A DNA stretch of 64,000 nucleotides from Brachypterus glaber (Eukaryota > Arthropoda > Insecta > Coleoptera > Kateretidae): NCBI GenBank assembly GCA_958510825.1, contig OY294045.1, positions 13,629,916 through 13,693,915 on the forward strand. The letters run 5' to 3'. Under the pieces are notes generated by a model. The model was not told the DNA's origin and did no database searches. It was given only the letters and a program-made list of their open reading frames with translations. Positions 54,795 through 64,000 of this stretch are shown in pieces (within the stretch, counting starts at the first letter, position 1; the number at the start of each line of letters is the position of its first letter). The position numbers and the translations under genes were made by a program.

Positions 54795-55361
54795 CGCGCA
54801 TTATCTATCTGAGTTGATGGTCATTTGTTTCTTGTTATTAGGTTGGCAGAATATATTTAGTTCCTTATGTAAGGTTTTCATCTTGTTTAAAATTTATTGT
54901 CAATCAAGACAGTATTTTGACATTTATAAAAAAATCCAAATAATTTGCTTTAGCAAGAAGAAATAACAAGAAAAGTGCATAAAAAGAAAACTAAAGCATC
55001 AATCTATAAACATTTTGTTTAAATGAAGTAATATAGTGCAGTGCTCTATAAATTTTTGAAGTAAACACTATAACAGAGAATTTTTTGGTTAAAATAATAC
55101 TGGTCCGTAATTTTATTCAGGTAATGTTAAATTTAAGTTTATAATAGCACTTTATGAATAAAAACTTTAATTTTGAACAAAGTTTTACTTTTTAAACAGA
55201 TTTTGTTATTATTTGTAAGACGTAAAATGACAGTCAATTTAACCTAAATGTTAAAAATTAGCAAAAGCACAATGGGCTACAAAAATATTACTAAAAGTCA
55301 TTTTTAAACCACTAATCATAGCTTCCTTGATCCAATTTGTTACTCAGATAGATAATGCGTC
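54795..55361. mobile_element. TIR element containing repeat M copy 2
   Basis: CGCGCATTATCTATCTGAG at 54795-54813 is inverted at 55343-55361 with about one mismatch. Most of the right two-thirds (54950-55340) matches 44190-44600 in reverse, so repeat M is probably this transposon. Confidence 0.7.
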
Positions 55362-55940
55362 GAGTATATGTATAATATTTTAATATTATCAAGGTTGCCG
55401 TGATTTTTATTTTAGTCTTGGTCGTGCAAAAAAATATTTATTAAATTTTCCTAAAAATCAAGTAGCCTTGATCAATGACATTTGTTCAAATAAATACTTT
55501 GAACTGACGTTTAAAAATTTAGTTTTTTTTTGTCATAATATTTAGCTGATTATTGATTTTAATAATTGGTAATAATTATAATTAATTATATTTAATAAAT
55601 AAAAAGTTATTTAAAGCTATTTTCTTGGGTTTAATTAGTAAAAATTGCACAAAAAACTAGAGTGACAGAAATCAATTGTTTATAAAATTTACTCCTACTA
55701 GGAGAGAAAAAATTATTATTGTTTTAGGTGAAGAAAATTAATTTCACAGTCTAAAAACATGATAAACAATGGTATGTTCTAAAGCTAGTAGTGAAAAAAA
55801 TATTATATTTTTAAAATAGGATAGTATTAACGACGACGCATTAAGCCCTTCTGGCCTAGTTGTTAAATTAAGGTTAGTTTATCCTTTATGATTAACATCA
55901 TTGATTAATCAATGTTAACACCTCGGTTAACACTGAACTA
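55362..55940. other. No gene; palindrome near 55905
   Basis: TTGATTAATCAA (55901-55912) flanked by TTAACATCA and TGTTAAC. Otherwise AT-rich. Confidence 0.4.
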
Positions 55941-57597
55941 ACAAAAAAAATCTAAACCTATCATACCTTTTAAGGCATACTTAAAAGTATTTTTGTGTGC
56001 TAAAACCGAAGTTTTAATTTAAAAAACATTCTACAGCATAGATTTCGAGTAAATCCAGGTTTTTATTAGAAATCGGTTATACGAACCCAAAAAAGTAAAC
56101 TTTTTCGGATTCATCTAAGGCAAATTTAAATCGTGGACTACGGTGTGGGGATTACGTAAATGCCATTTTTTTTGAAAATCGGTTACGATATTAGGGGGAC
56201 CGAGCAAAATAATGGGGCGCCATGGTTTTAATTATATGCTTTTCGTTATCGCTTATAACTTGGGCGTTTTTTAAGAGAGATTCATTATTTTTTTGTCGTT
56301 TACTAAGATAAAATAATTGTAAAATTTGTAGGAATATGTTTTTTTTTTTCTAAATACGCATTTTCATGATATAATCAGGGAGGTTGAAGTCTCCTTCCAA
56401 GAAAAAAGTAGTAAGGGGGACCAAAACGAGCTTTTTTAAGGTATATATTGAGTTCAAGTAGACCATAGACCTTTAATAAATAAAAATTTTGGCCTGCCGG
56501 CGTTAGAGGTTTCTTCCATTTTTGTGAAATTTGGAATTGTAAATACCTGCGGCACTAGCGTTTTCTAGTATTTTTGTGAAATTTTGAATAATAAAACTGT
56601 TAAAAATTAAAATAGATCATTAAGTTCGTAAAAATTTTCGCCTGTTGCACTAGGGCTTTTTTACGTTTTTCTTTTATTTATTTAAGATTGTAAAACTTAA
56701 TCGTGAAATTCGTAAAAAAATTCGCGCTAGAGCTTTCTTGCATTTTGAAATTTTCAGTTATAATACTGTTTAAGAATTAAAAAAAAATGGCCGTTGGCAC
56801 CAGAGTTTTTTTACGTTTTTGTAGTACTTAAGAGTAAAATTCGTTAAAAATTTTGCCTGCGGGCACTGGAGTTTCTTATATTTTTGTGAAATTTTAAATT
56901 TAATTAATTCTAATATTAAAGACTGGTTTAAAATTAAAATAGGCCATCGAATTTGTAAAAATCTTCGCCTGCGGTGCTTTCTTACGTTATTTACGTTTTT
57001 TAAGTTAATTTAAGAATATAAAAGATAAGTTTATTGAGTTGTGTTGCTTTAACATTAAATTTTATTAATCAACACATTTCAAAAAAACAGCAAACATTTT
57101 ATTTGTTTTACAAATATATTTAATATTTAAACTTAAGATTCTTCTTAAGATTCTTAAGTTAAGAATCTTCCAAAAAATTAACATGTTTGAAAAGTTTGAA
57201 CGGCCACAAAAAAGTTTTTGTTTTATCGGCAAATAAATTTGCTAATATTTCCCTAAATCAAATGCTTCTATCCTTTTTTGGAAAATCAAAAGTCGATTTT
57301 GTTCATTTTGGCCGCGCAAGAAAAATTCTGGCCCATGGTGTGCCCCCTGAAATCGTAACCGATTTTCAAAAAAATGGCATTTACATAATCCCCACACCCT
57401 AGGGCACGATTTAAATTTGTCTTCAGATGAATCCGAAAGAGTTTGCTTTTTTGGACTCTTAGAACCAATCTCTAATAAAAACTTGGATTTACTCGAAATC
57501 TACTCGGTAGAAATTTTTTTATGTTGAAAATTCTGATTCAACACACCAAAATACATAAGGCATGATAGGTTTAGTCCTTGGAGATTTTTTTTTCTTT
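55941..57597. mobile_element. 1.65-kb element with ~280-bp terminal inverted repeats
   Basis: CTAAACCTATCATACCTTTT near the left end and CATAAGGCATGATAGGTTTA at the right pair, and the arms keep pairing through GATTTCGAGTAAATCCAGGT, AGTAAACTTTTTCGGATTCA and AAAATCGGTTACGAT down to about 56230/57300 at an estimated 85%. The frame 57187-57402 lies partly in the right arm and is not a gene. Interior is a tandem array. Confidence 0.8.
56488..57000. repeat. ~95-bp degenerate tandem array inside the TIR element
   Basis: Five to six copies of a unit containing TTCGCCTGCGGCACTAG, TTTTTTACGTTTTTGTGAAA and TTAAAATAGGCCATC-AATTCGTAAAAA; spacing about 80-110 bp, strongly diverged. Confidence 0.7.
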
Positions 57598-58343
57598 TTT
57601 GTAGATCAATGTAGTTTAACAATTTAAACAATAAAATGAAAAGTGATAAATAATTCTGAAATTTCATTGGTCAAATTCTTAGTGAGTCAACTCATGCATT
57701 TTACCTAAACCTTCCCCATTTTCACCATTTTTTTTACAATGACTAGCCTCATAGAATACTTTGCATCATGACTTAGCCGTTAATTACTGTCCTATGTTAT
57801 CTGATCCTATTTTCGATAAACCATCTTTTAAATTAAAATAAAAGCATAATATGGGTTAGCTTCTTTCTTGACCAGTCTGGTCAGACCAGATTTGACCCAA
57901 TTTGTTCTTCTAAAAAAATCTGAAAGGAAACTGATATGGAGATTCGAAGATTGTCTTTAAAACCCCCTGTTCTTGCCTTCCAGATGTCCTGCCTAAGTGG
58001 CTTTGAATCTATATTGACTGTTTTTATTAATTTTTTATCAAATATGTCATCAATTAGAACAGACCCTCTTATATCATATTTCTTTAATTACTATTAAATA
58101 CAGTTTGTTTGGTAAAAGTAGGTTAAAGGGACTATTAATTAAACGTGTATACAAGCCAGATGTATTTCATAGCTTAAATAAAGGGTTGATAGTAATTAAC
58201 AAAATAAATTGACAAACCAAATAAATATTTAATTAAATAGGACCAACAAATACAAAATAATGACTCATATTAAGCGAGATTTCTCATAAAATTACAGTTT
58301 TTACCGTGATTTTTATTAAAAAATAAATAAATTGCATTTACAT
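57598..58343. other. No gene; partial MITE end at 57650-57697
   Basis: CTGAAATTTCATTGGTCAAA and TTCTTAGTGAGTCA match the right end of the 48341 MITE. ACCAGTCTGGTCAGACCAGA at 57870 is a small palindromic run. Confidence 0.45.
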
Positions 58344-58622
58344 TTTGTTTAACCTCGTACTATTCTACTTAATTAAGCATCCCCTAAGTCCAGGACTTGT
58401 GTGGGAGTAGTAGAGGGAACCACTGGCTTTAATTGACTTTCGAACCAATTTATAGGGAATGTCCGCTTCACTTACGCCTTCGCCAAATTTCAATTATTAA
58501 TTAATTGAAAAAGGCAAATCGGCGCCGGTGAGAATCGAACTCACGCTATTTTGGGTAGTAAACTCGTCAAGTACGACGAGGTAGTCCACTACAACAGTCC
58601 TACCATGTACCAATCCTCCCAT
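58344..58622 (-). mobile_element. tRNA-derived SINE (copy 3, best preserved)
   Basis: On the minus strand: head with TGGTAGGACTGTTGTAGTGG (A-box region), a CTCGTC/GACGAG anticodon-like stem, B-box GAGTTCGATTCTCACC with a clean T-stem, then CGGCGCCGATTTGCC and the same body as the other copies. Transcription by RNA polymerase III is expected from the boxes. The head differs from that of copy 1, suggesting subfamilies. Confidence 0.8.
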
Positions 58623-59307
58623 AAAAAAAAACACTTTCAGTCAAGAACTTTGGGTAAGAAACATATGATCCAAATTTGAAGACTTCGAGCCTTCTCGACT
58701 TACAGACAGGCCGACATACAGATCGAAACACAGTATGTAATAAACTAAAAATGTTTACGGTTCCACCGAATTTATTTTCTAGCGAAGAGGTGCAGTCTGC
58801 ACCGTGCAGACAGATAAGTTTGAGATTTAAATTATTTTGTTGTTATTTTTTATAACCTGTTTGCACTTATTTTCGGTAAATATAAAAAAGTGAGCCTCAA
58901 ATGTAAATTTTAACACCAAAATTGATACTTAAAACAATATTTTATGCCTTTATTTATGTTTTCCGGGGATAAACTAGTAATGAAATGTTACGTTTATAAT
59001 TTAATATTAAAAAAATAAGGAAAGTTGTTAAAGTCAGTGTTAAGAAAATCGATGCTTCGTTTATCTGTCGAACGGTAGGCCTCTGGACGGGAGGACCATC
59101 GGACGGACGGACGGACATCGAAAAATCGTTTTTTTTTGGAATGTAATAACGGACAAATACATCAAAAACTGAAAAACTTTTTTTCGCCATAACATATCTT
59201 TTTTCTGAGAAGAATCTCTTCTCTTTCTTGAAAGTAATAAAGATTGTTTAATATTTTTTACTAACGCCACTCTTTTTAACTTTTTGCTTGTACTGATAGG
59301 GGAAAAA
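58623..59307. other. No gene; (GGAC)n run at 59098-59116
   Basis: ATCGGACGGACGGACGGACA with flanking AT-rich DNA recalls the (GGAC)n of repeat H, but the surrounding order is different. Confidence 0.4.
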
Positions 59308-59580
59308 TGCCGTGAAGATATGTAATGCTACGCATTTCATTATACTATATTGCATTTCCCAAATACTACAAAATTTAAAAAAAAAATATATATAACAAAA
59401 AAATTACATCTTTTTTTAAGATCTTTTTTAAAAAACGAAAAATTATTGAAAATATTTTTTTTTTAATTTTTAAATTTTTTTATTAAATTTTCTTTTTGCA
59501 AAAAAACGAAAAAATTTTTTTTTTTTAATTTTCTAAAAAAAACTTTTTCAAAAAAATTTTAATTTTTTTATTTTTATTTA

Positions 59581-59732
59581 GGGCACGTTCAAGTATTACG
59601 TAACGCAAATTTTGATCATTTTGGACCCCCCCCCCCCCATGTAACGCTATTTTCCTATACCATTAAAATGGGCGTAACACTCCTAAATGACCCCCCCCCC
59701 CTAGAAGCGTTACGTAATACTTGAACGTTCCC
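59581..59732. mobile_element. Poly-C MITE (copy 4), with 7-bp target duplication
   Basis: GGGCACGTTCAAGTATTACG to its complement ending GAACGTTCCC, C-runs of 14 and 13 inside. It is flanked on both sides by TTATTTA (59574-59580 and 59733-59739), a clean 7-bp target-site duplication. Confidence 0.85.
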
Positions 59733-60116
59733 TTATTTACTTTTTTTTTTGTAGAATTAATCCTTATAATAAAAGTATTTTTTACTGAAAAAAAAAACGT
59801 TAATCGAAATTTTCTTTCAGCATTTTTCGATTTTTTTTTAAGATTAACCCCCCATAACTTTTTTGTTTGTAAGGGGATGATTACTTGAAAAAACAATATG
59901 GATCTTCCACTCATAGAACTTGATTTTTCCTGAAAATTTCAATACGATCGGATTATTTGTTCTTGAGTTATCGTGTCTACAAAAATCGTGACATCGGACA
60001 GACGGACGGACAGACGGACAATTGAAAAAAAAAGTTGCTTAGTTGTTCATAAAACAAATTTGCATCCCAGAACTTTTTGTCTAGGACGATTTGAGATTTT
60101 TTTGAAAATTCGAAAC

Positions 60117-60959
60117 TAAACGGTAGAAATAAATAAATTACATTAAATTACATAGTCCGTAAATGGTATTATGTTGCTATAGACCGGAATGATAAAGATT
60201 ACATAGTCCGTAATGGTAATGTTTTGCATAGACCGGAACGCTAAAAATTACATAGTCCAGAATGGTTTGGACTTTTTGACATAAAGACTTGAAATTTGAA
60301 AAAAAAATATTTACTACTTAGAAAATGTTTGTTCCAAAGTCTCTGTGTCAAAGCTTTTTTGAAATATCGTAGCGTAAAGTTCATTTGGTTTAATAAACCA
60401 AACGATTTGCACCCTTAATACGAGTATACTGCTTACATCTTTCTTTAAAGATCGATTGATTGATAAAGATCGTAATTTATAATGAATGTAAATTTTAGGC
60501 CACAAATAAAGCATTTAAATATCGTACATAAATAATATTTACCTTTTTTTACACTTTTAACACTTTAACCTAGCAGCATGCGTCGCTATCTCTCTAACAA
60601 TAACAATATTAAACGGTCCGTCTCATGATGCGACGCCTCTTGGTTATTATCTCCGCACGCGCGTCTTAAAATAACATAGCCCGACATTGTAAAATCATGT
60701 AAAAATATGTAAATCAATGTAAATATATTTTTTTACATTATTTTACATTCTTTTACATTCTTTTATATTCTTTTACATTCTTTTACATTCTTTTACATTT
60801 TTTACATTCTTTTACATTCTTTTACATTCCTTTACATTCTTTTACATTCTTTTACATAAACTCATGAATTATGCATAGTCCAGAATAGTAAATTTACTAT
60901 TCCGTACTATGTAAATTCATGAATTTTTACATTATTTTACATGCGGTTTTTACAGTGTA
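60117..60959. mobile_element. TACACKGTAAAAA MITE (copy C)
   Basis: Near-identical in layout to 4385-6493 minus its LINE, including the GCGACGC-like block at 60630, decamer array 60735-60855 and ends TAAACGGTAGAAAT and complement TACACTGTAAAAACCGCATG. It splits repeat H between TTCGAAAC and the terminal hairpin. Confidence 0.8.
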
Positions 60960-61005
60960 CAGTATATTATTATTTTAGCGCTGGCGCTGTAAATAATATA
61001 ATAAC

Positions 61006-61230
61006 ACTAATTTAATAGAACATACTTACAATACGTAATTTCACTCATAAAACTAGATCTTCACCGTGAATGGTCAACTGAAAATAAATTATCATAATTT
61101 GAAAGTTATTGGCTACACACCTTTGTCGTCTGGTTTCATTTAGATTGGCGATCAGTCGTCTAAGACAGCGTAATTTATTGACTAATAATCCGTCAGCTGA
61201 AGTGCAAAATGAGACTTTGGAACATTTTAA
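61006..61230. other. No gene recognised
   Basis: The minus frame 61045-61233 has no recognised domain. Confidence 0.35.
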
Positions 61231-62327
61231 CACTAGGCAACACGGTTTCTTGCCCTGATTGGAGTCATATGTTTTTTAACTAATCTTGGTTCGCTGAAAC
61301 CGAATCTATTTATTTCTATTACCTATGTTTTCTGAGAAAACTGAGATAAAAATGTTAAAAAATCATTATTTTATCCCTCTTTTGTTCTAAAATCATGGGA
61401 GATAAAAATATTCCGAGGACAAATTTAGATTCGGCGACTCAATATTAGTTAAAAAATACCCAAAACCATGGAAACTTTAAATTCATAGGTAGAATAAATG
61501 GGGATATTATGAAAAAAAAAATATTAAAAAAAAAATTGATAATGTGACAAAACTAAGTAGGGGTGGGGGGTAAGGAGAAGGGTGTCAAAAATGAACTAAA
61601 AAAATGTTACGTAATATGGTTCTTAAGTAATAATATTACATTTTTATGATGTAGAACCATTAAAAAAACAAAAAAAATATACACAATATTTTGTTTTATA
61701 AATTATTTTTAAATTGGCATAACTGCCTGTACTAAAATTTAAACGTGCTGGATTTTTTTCAAGGTCAAATTTGGATTCTGCGCCTTTAAATTGATAAGAA
61801 AAATATATTTTTTGGGCTCTGGAAAAAGGTTTACACTGTGTACTTTAATTTTGTTTCTTTCTCATTTATTTACTTTTTACGAACAAACTAAGCAAAATAA
61901 AAAAACATTTGTATAAATATTTTTGTAGAGAATTTTATAATCTACAAATTTTATAATCTACAAATTAAGTCCTATAAAATTTTTATACAGATTTGATAGT
62001 TTTGCCACAAAAGAGCAATTAAGTAAACGCTGCACTTTCATTTTAAGCTTTTTATTTTTTTCGCGTACTTACTGTGACAGTAGGTCCTTGACATATAGAT
62101 TTTTGAATTCTTCTTATTTTTTTTAATATACCCTAAAATTTTCAAAATCCTACTCTTTTTTTTAAAGATTTTGAAAAAAAGCGTAATTATTTCGTGGACT
62201 TATATCTCAAAAATTTTAGGTGCTGAAATTTTTATAAGGTCAGATTCGGTTTCTACGCCCTCGAATTAGTAAGAAAAATTTACTTTCCGATCGGGGCAAA
62301 AAAAAGGTTGAGATTTGTTGCCTAGTG
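61231..62327. mobile_element. 1.1-kb TIR element, CACTAGGCAACA ends, TAA flanks
   Basis: CACTAGGCAACA is inverted at TGTTGCCTAGTG (62316-62327), with a weaker second match CCCTGATTGGA/CCCCGATCGGA inside. TAA occurs directly outside both ends and may be a 3-bp target duplication, as used by PIF/Harbinger elements; the end sequence itself is not diagnostic. Interior repeats AATTTAGATTCGGCG-like phrases and is non-coding. Confidence 0.65.
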
Positions 62328-62426
62328 TAATTACACTGATAGAATAATAGCGTTATTAATAAAACAACAAATTTTGAGTCTCTGTGTCAATGCGTTTTTG
62401 ATATATCGTAGTGTAAAGTTTGGAAT

Positions 62427-62569
62427 GTCCGAAAACTAAAATAATGGGGGGCGTTGGTTTACGTTAACGTTGTTTTTTTTTGTTTTTGGTTTGGTGTTCA
62501 TTTTTTAATGGGGATAGTTGATTTACGTTAACGTTGGTTTTGCGCCTGTTTTTTTTTAGTTTTTCGGAC
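62427..62569. mobile_element. 143-bp MITE, GTCCGAAAAACTAAAA ends
   Basis: GTCCGAAAACTAAAA and complement GTCCGAAAAACTAAAA flank an interior with a direct repeat of TTTACGTTAACGTTG. Confidence 0.7.
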
Positions 62570-62688
62570 ACTCTCCGGAGAATGTCGATATTCCCCAGAT
62601 TTCGGTCTTTCACAGTAAAAACTGTATATCATATAGTTAGCTAGGTATATCGTCTTAGAAAATATTTAAATTTAGTAGTAGAAGATAT

Positions 62689-62740
62689 AGATAATTCTCA
62701 AAAAATAATAAATTAAATTATTATTTTTTGAGAATTATCT
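62689..62740. repeat. Perfect 23-bp-stem palindrome
   Basis: AGATAATTCTCAAAAAATAA and TAA pair exactly with the right half around a 6-nt loop. Confidence 0.9.
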
Positions 62741-64000
62741 AGATCTTGACAATATTATTGATTTTAAATTATGTTTTTACTAAAACAATCAATATTTCAA
62801 TACTGGAACTTCCATGCCTGAGGGAACTGCATATATCTAGACGTTGCTATTATAGCTGCTTTACAACCTTTACAACAAGAAGGAGGGTACTGTAAATACC
62901 ATTTTTAATAAAGCTAATAAAACACAGAGAAAATATTTAACTTATGAGAACTCGTTTCAATATTCCATAAAATATTTTAAACACTTGGAAGGCTACAAAT
63001 TTATAATGTACCTACCATAAACCATTAGATTGTTCAATCAAATAATAAAATTTTGTAGTGGAAGTTGTTCTTTTACTTAAGCTTTGAAACAGATTAAAAT
63101 TTTTGTAGTAAAATATCGTAAAATATATAAAGAAGAACTTTTAATTGTGCTTTTACCTAAGTAAACCCGAGAGTAAACCATATTTTCGATCTAAAGTGGG
63201 TGATGCGTTTTATGTCTTCACACTGTCCCAAGTTTTTTTTCTAGTATATTTCATATTAACTTGGTACTGGTATTCTAATGTCTTATGTCTTATATCCATT
63301 TGTTGGTTTTAATTTGATAACAATAATGCAAAAATGACATTCATAACTCTAACTTCAATTTTTTTCCATGATTTTCATATTTTACTTGACTTCTTTTGCG
63401 GTTTTACGATCCAACTATTAAATTAAACGGGACCAAACCCAATTCTGTGCAACCGTTAATGACGGTCTAACATTATTGGCTCCAGAAACACCATCTTGAC
63501 TCGCGCTGCGGAACATTTTGATTACATATTAATAATAAATCATTTGATTAGTCTGGTTTATGTTCCGCCAGATTAATCCTAATATGCCCATTGATTTATG
63601 AAATTACAATTGAAGAGTACACGTTTCACAAGGGGTTAAACCGTGGTGTTACGCAATAAGTTAAAGTCATAAATTATGACTCATATTTGACTGTCAAGTA
63701 TTAGGTCAAGTTTTCCAAAATAATGAAAATATTTCAGCTAAAACTATAAAATATGGTGGTATATTTTTTTTGCACCATAATCTTTAGGCTGTTAGGTATA
63801 TCTTGCAAACTAATAGACTTATAAAAAAAAAGAACTATTTAAAGATTCTTAAATAAGATCATTTATGTGCCTAAACTTTTAGAGTTATCAAAAAGAGAGT
63901 TACTGAAAATAGTTATATTTTTGAAATTATAGTCATCATATTGGATTTGCCATTTAGAATTTTATAATTCAGATTTGGTTTCAGAGATCCCAAAAACCAG
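62741..64000. other. No gene recognised (1.26 kb)
   Basis: AT-rich with a slightly GC-richer patch at 63420-63600 (CGTTAATGACGGTCTAACAT). No ORF or repeat supported. Confidence 0.4.

Larger units (their letters stand above)
59308..61005 (+). mobile_element. Repeat H copy 2, host of two nested MITEs
   Basis: Same order as 9705-10366: GATATGTAATGCTACGCATT, A/T tract, CCCCCCATAAC block, TTTCCTGAAAATTTCAATAC, (GGAC)n at 59998-60020, TTCGAAACTA, then after an insertion the terminal hairpin ATTTTAGCGCTGGCGCTGTA. Insertions: poly-C MITE 59581-59732 and TACACKG MITE 60117-60959. Confidence 0.75.

Noticed and set aside
57187..57402. 71-codon plus frame
   Set aside because: Overlaps the right terminal repeat of the 55941-57597 element; its last half is the complement of the left arm.
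58344..58622. Functional tRNA gene
   Set aside because: A and B boxes are present but acceptor stem pairing is missing and a SINE body with other copies follows.
1..64000. Endogenous virus or bacterial insert
   Set aside because: No capsid, polymerase of viral type, bacterial operon structure or ribosome-binding pattern was seen; all RT-like frames fit non-LTR or Penelope elements.

Overview
This window looks like intergenic or intronic DNA from a large, AT-rich, repeat-laden arthropod genome. An insect is most likely and a beetle is plausible, but I cannot name the species. There are no bacterial operons and no ribosomal RNA. I find no host gene with a convincing exon structure. Nearly all recognisable sequence is transposon-derived: pieces of several non-LTR retrotransposons, a Penelope-like element, a tRNA-derived SINE, two fragments resembling the start of a tyrosine-recombinase (Crypton-like) protein, and many non-autonomous inverted-repeat elements (MITEs and foldbacks), several nested in each other.

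Layout. 0-9 kb: MITEs and foldbacks, one of them (4385-6493) split by a 5'-truncated LINE whose reverse-transcriptase frame is open (5322-6455, minus). 9-12.6 kb: a broken Penelope terminal repeat, a terminal-hairpin element, a perfect 25-bp-stem hairpin repeat, a poly-C MITE and an (ATN)n tract. 15-18 kb: LINE 3' ends and a foldback set with a hairpin whose arms are 0.4-0.5 kb (15702-16729). 18-24.7 kb: Crypton-like fragment, hairpin clusters, a diverged tandem array, a second TACACTG MITE, then the Penelope GIY-YIG coding end with a candidate hammerhead ribozyme (24587-24621). 26.6-31.4 kb: a foldback MITE, a decayed RT remnant, the best coding sequence of the window (659-codon LINE RT, 28885-30864) and a SINE. 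32.6 kb: a 144-bp CTT microsatellite. 34.6-36.4 kb: a 1.8-kb inverted duplication with a third copy at 50.6 kb. 37-49 kb: a run of terminal-inverted-repeat elements. 50.2-53.4 kb: nested elements packed with TGACGTCA and GATGTCTTAA-like motifs. 54-57.6 kb: twin hairpins and a 1.65-kb element with ~280-bp terminal repeats around a ~95-bp tandem array. 59.3-61.0 kb: a three-layer transposon nest. 61.2-62.7 kb: further inverted-repeat elements.

How the parts work together: only the retroelements show protein-coding signal. The 28.9-kb ORF keeps the RT catalytic residues but lacks its endonuclease; the 5.3-kb ORF and the Penelope ORF are 5'-truncated; the other coding traces are broken. The non-autonomous families are probably mobilised by transposases encoded elsewhere. 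The notable signals are structural: very long hairpins that could yield double-stranded RNA, a 14-base word found eight times on unrelated backgrounds, subterminal motif arrays, and nests that give relative insertion ages. Coordinates of repeat ends were read by eye and may be off by a few bases; identities are estimates. Family assignments rest on motif recognition without a database search.
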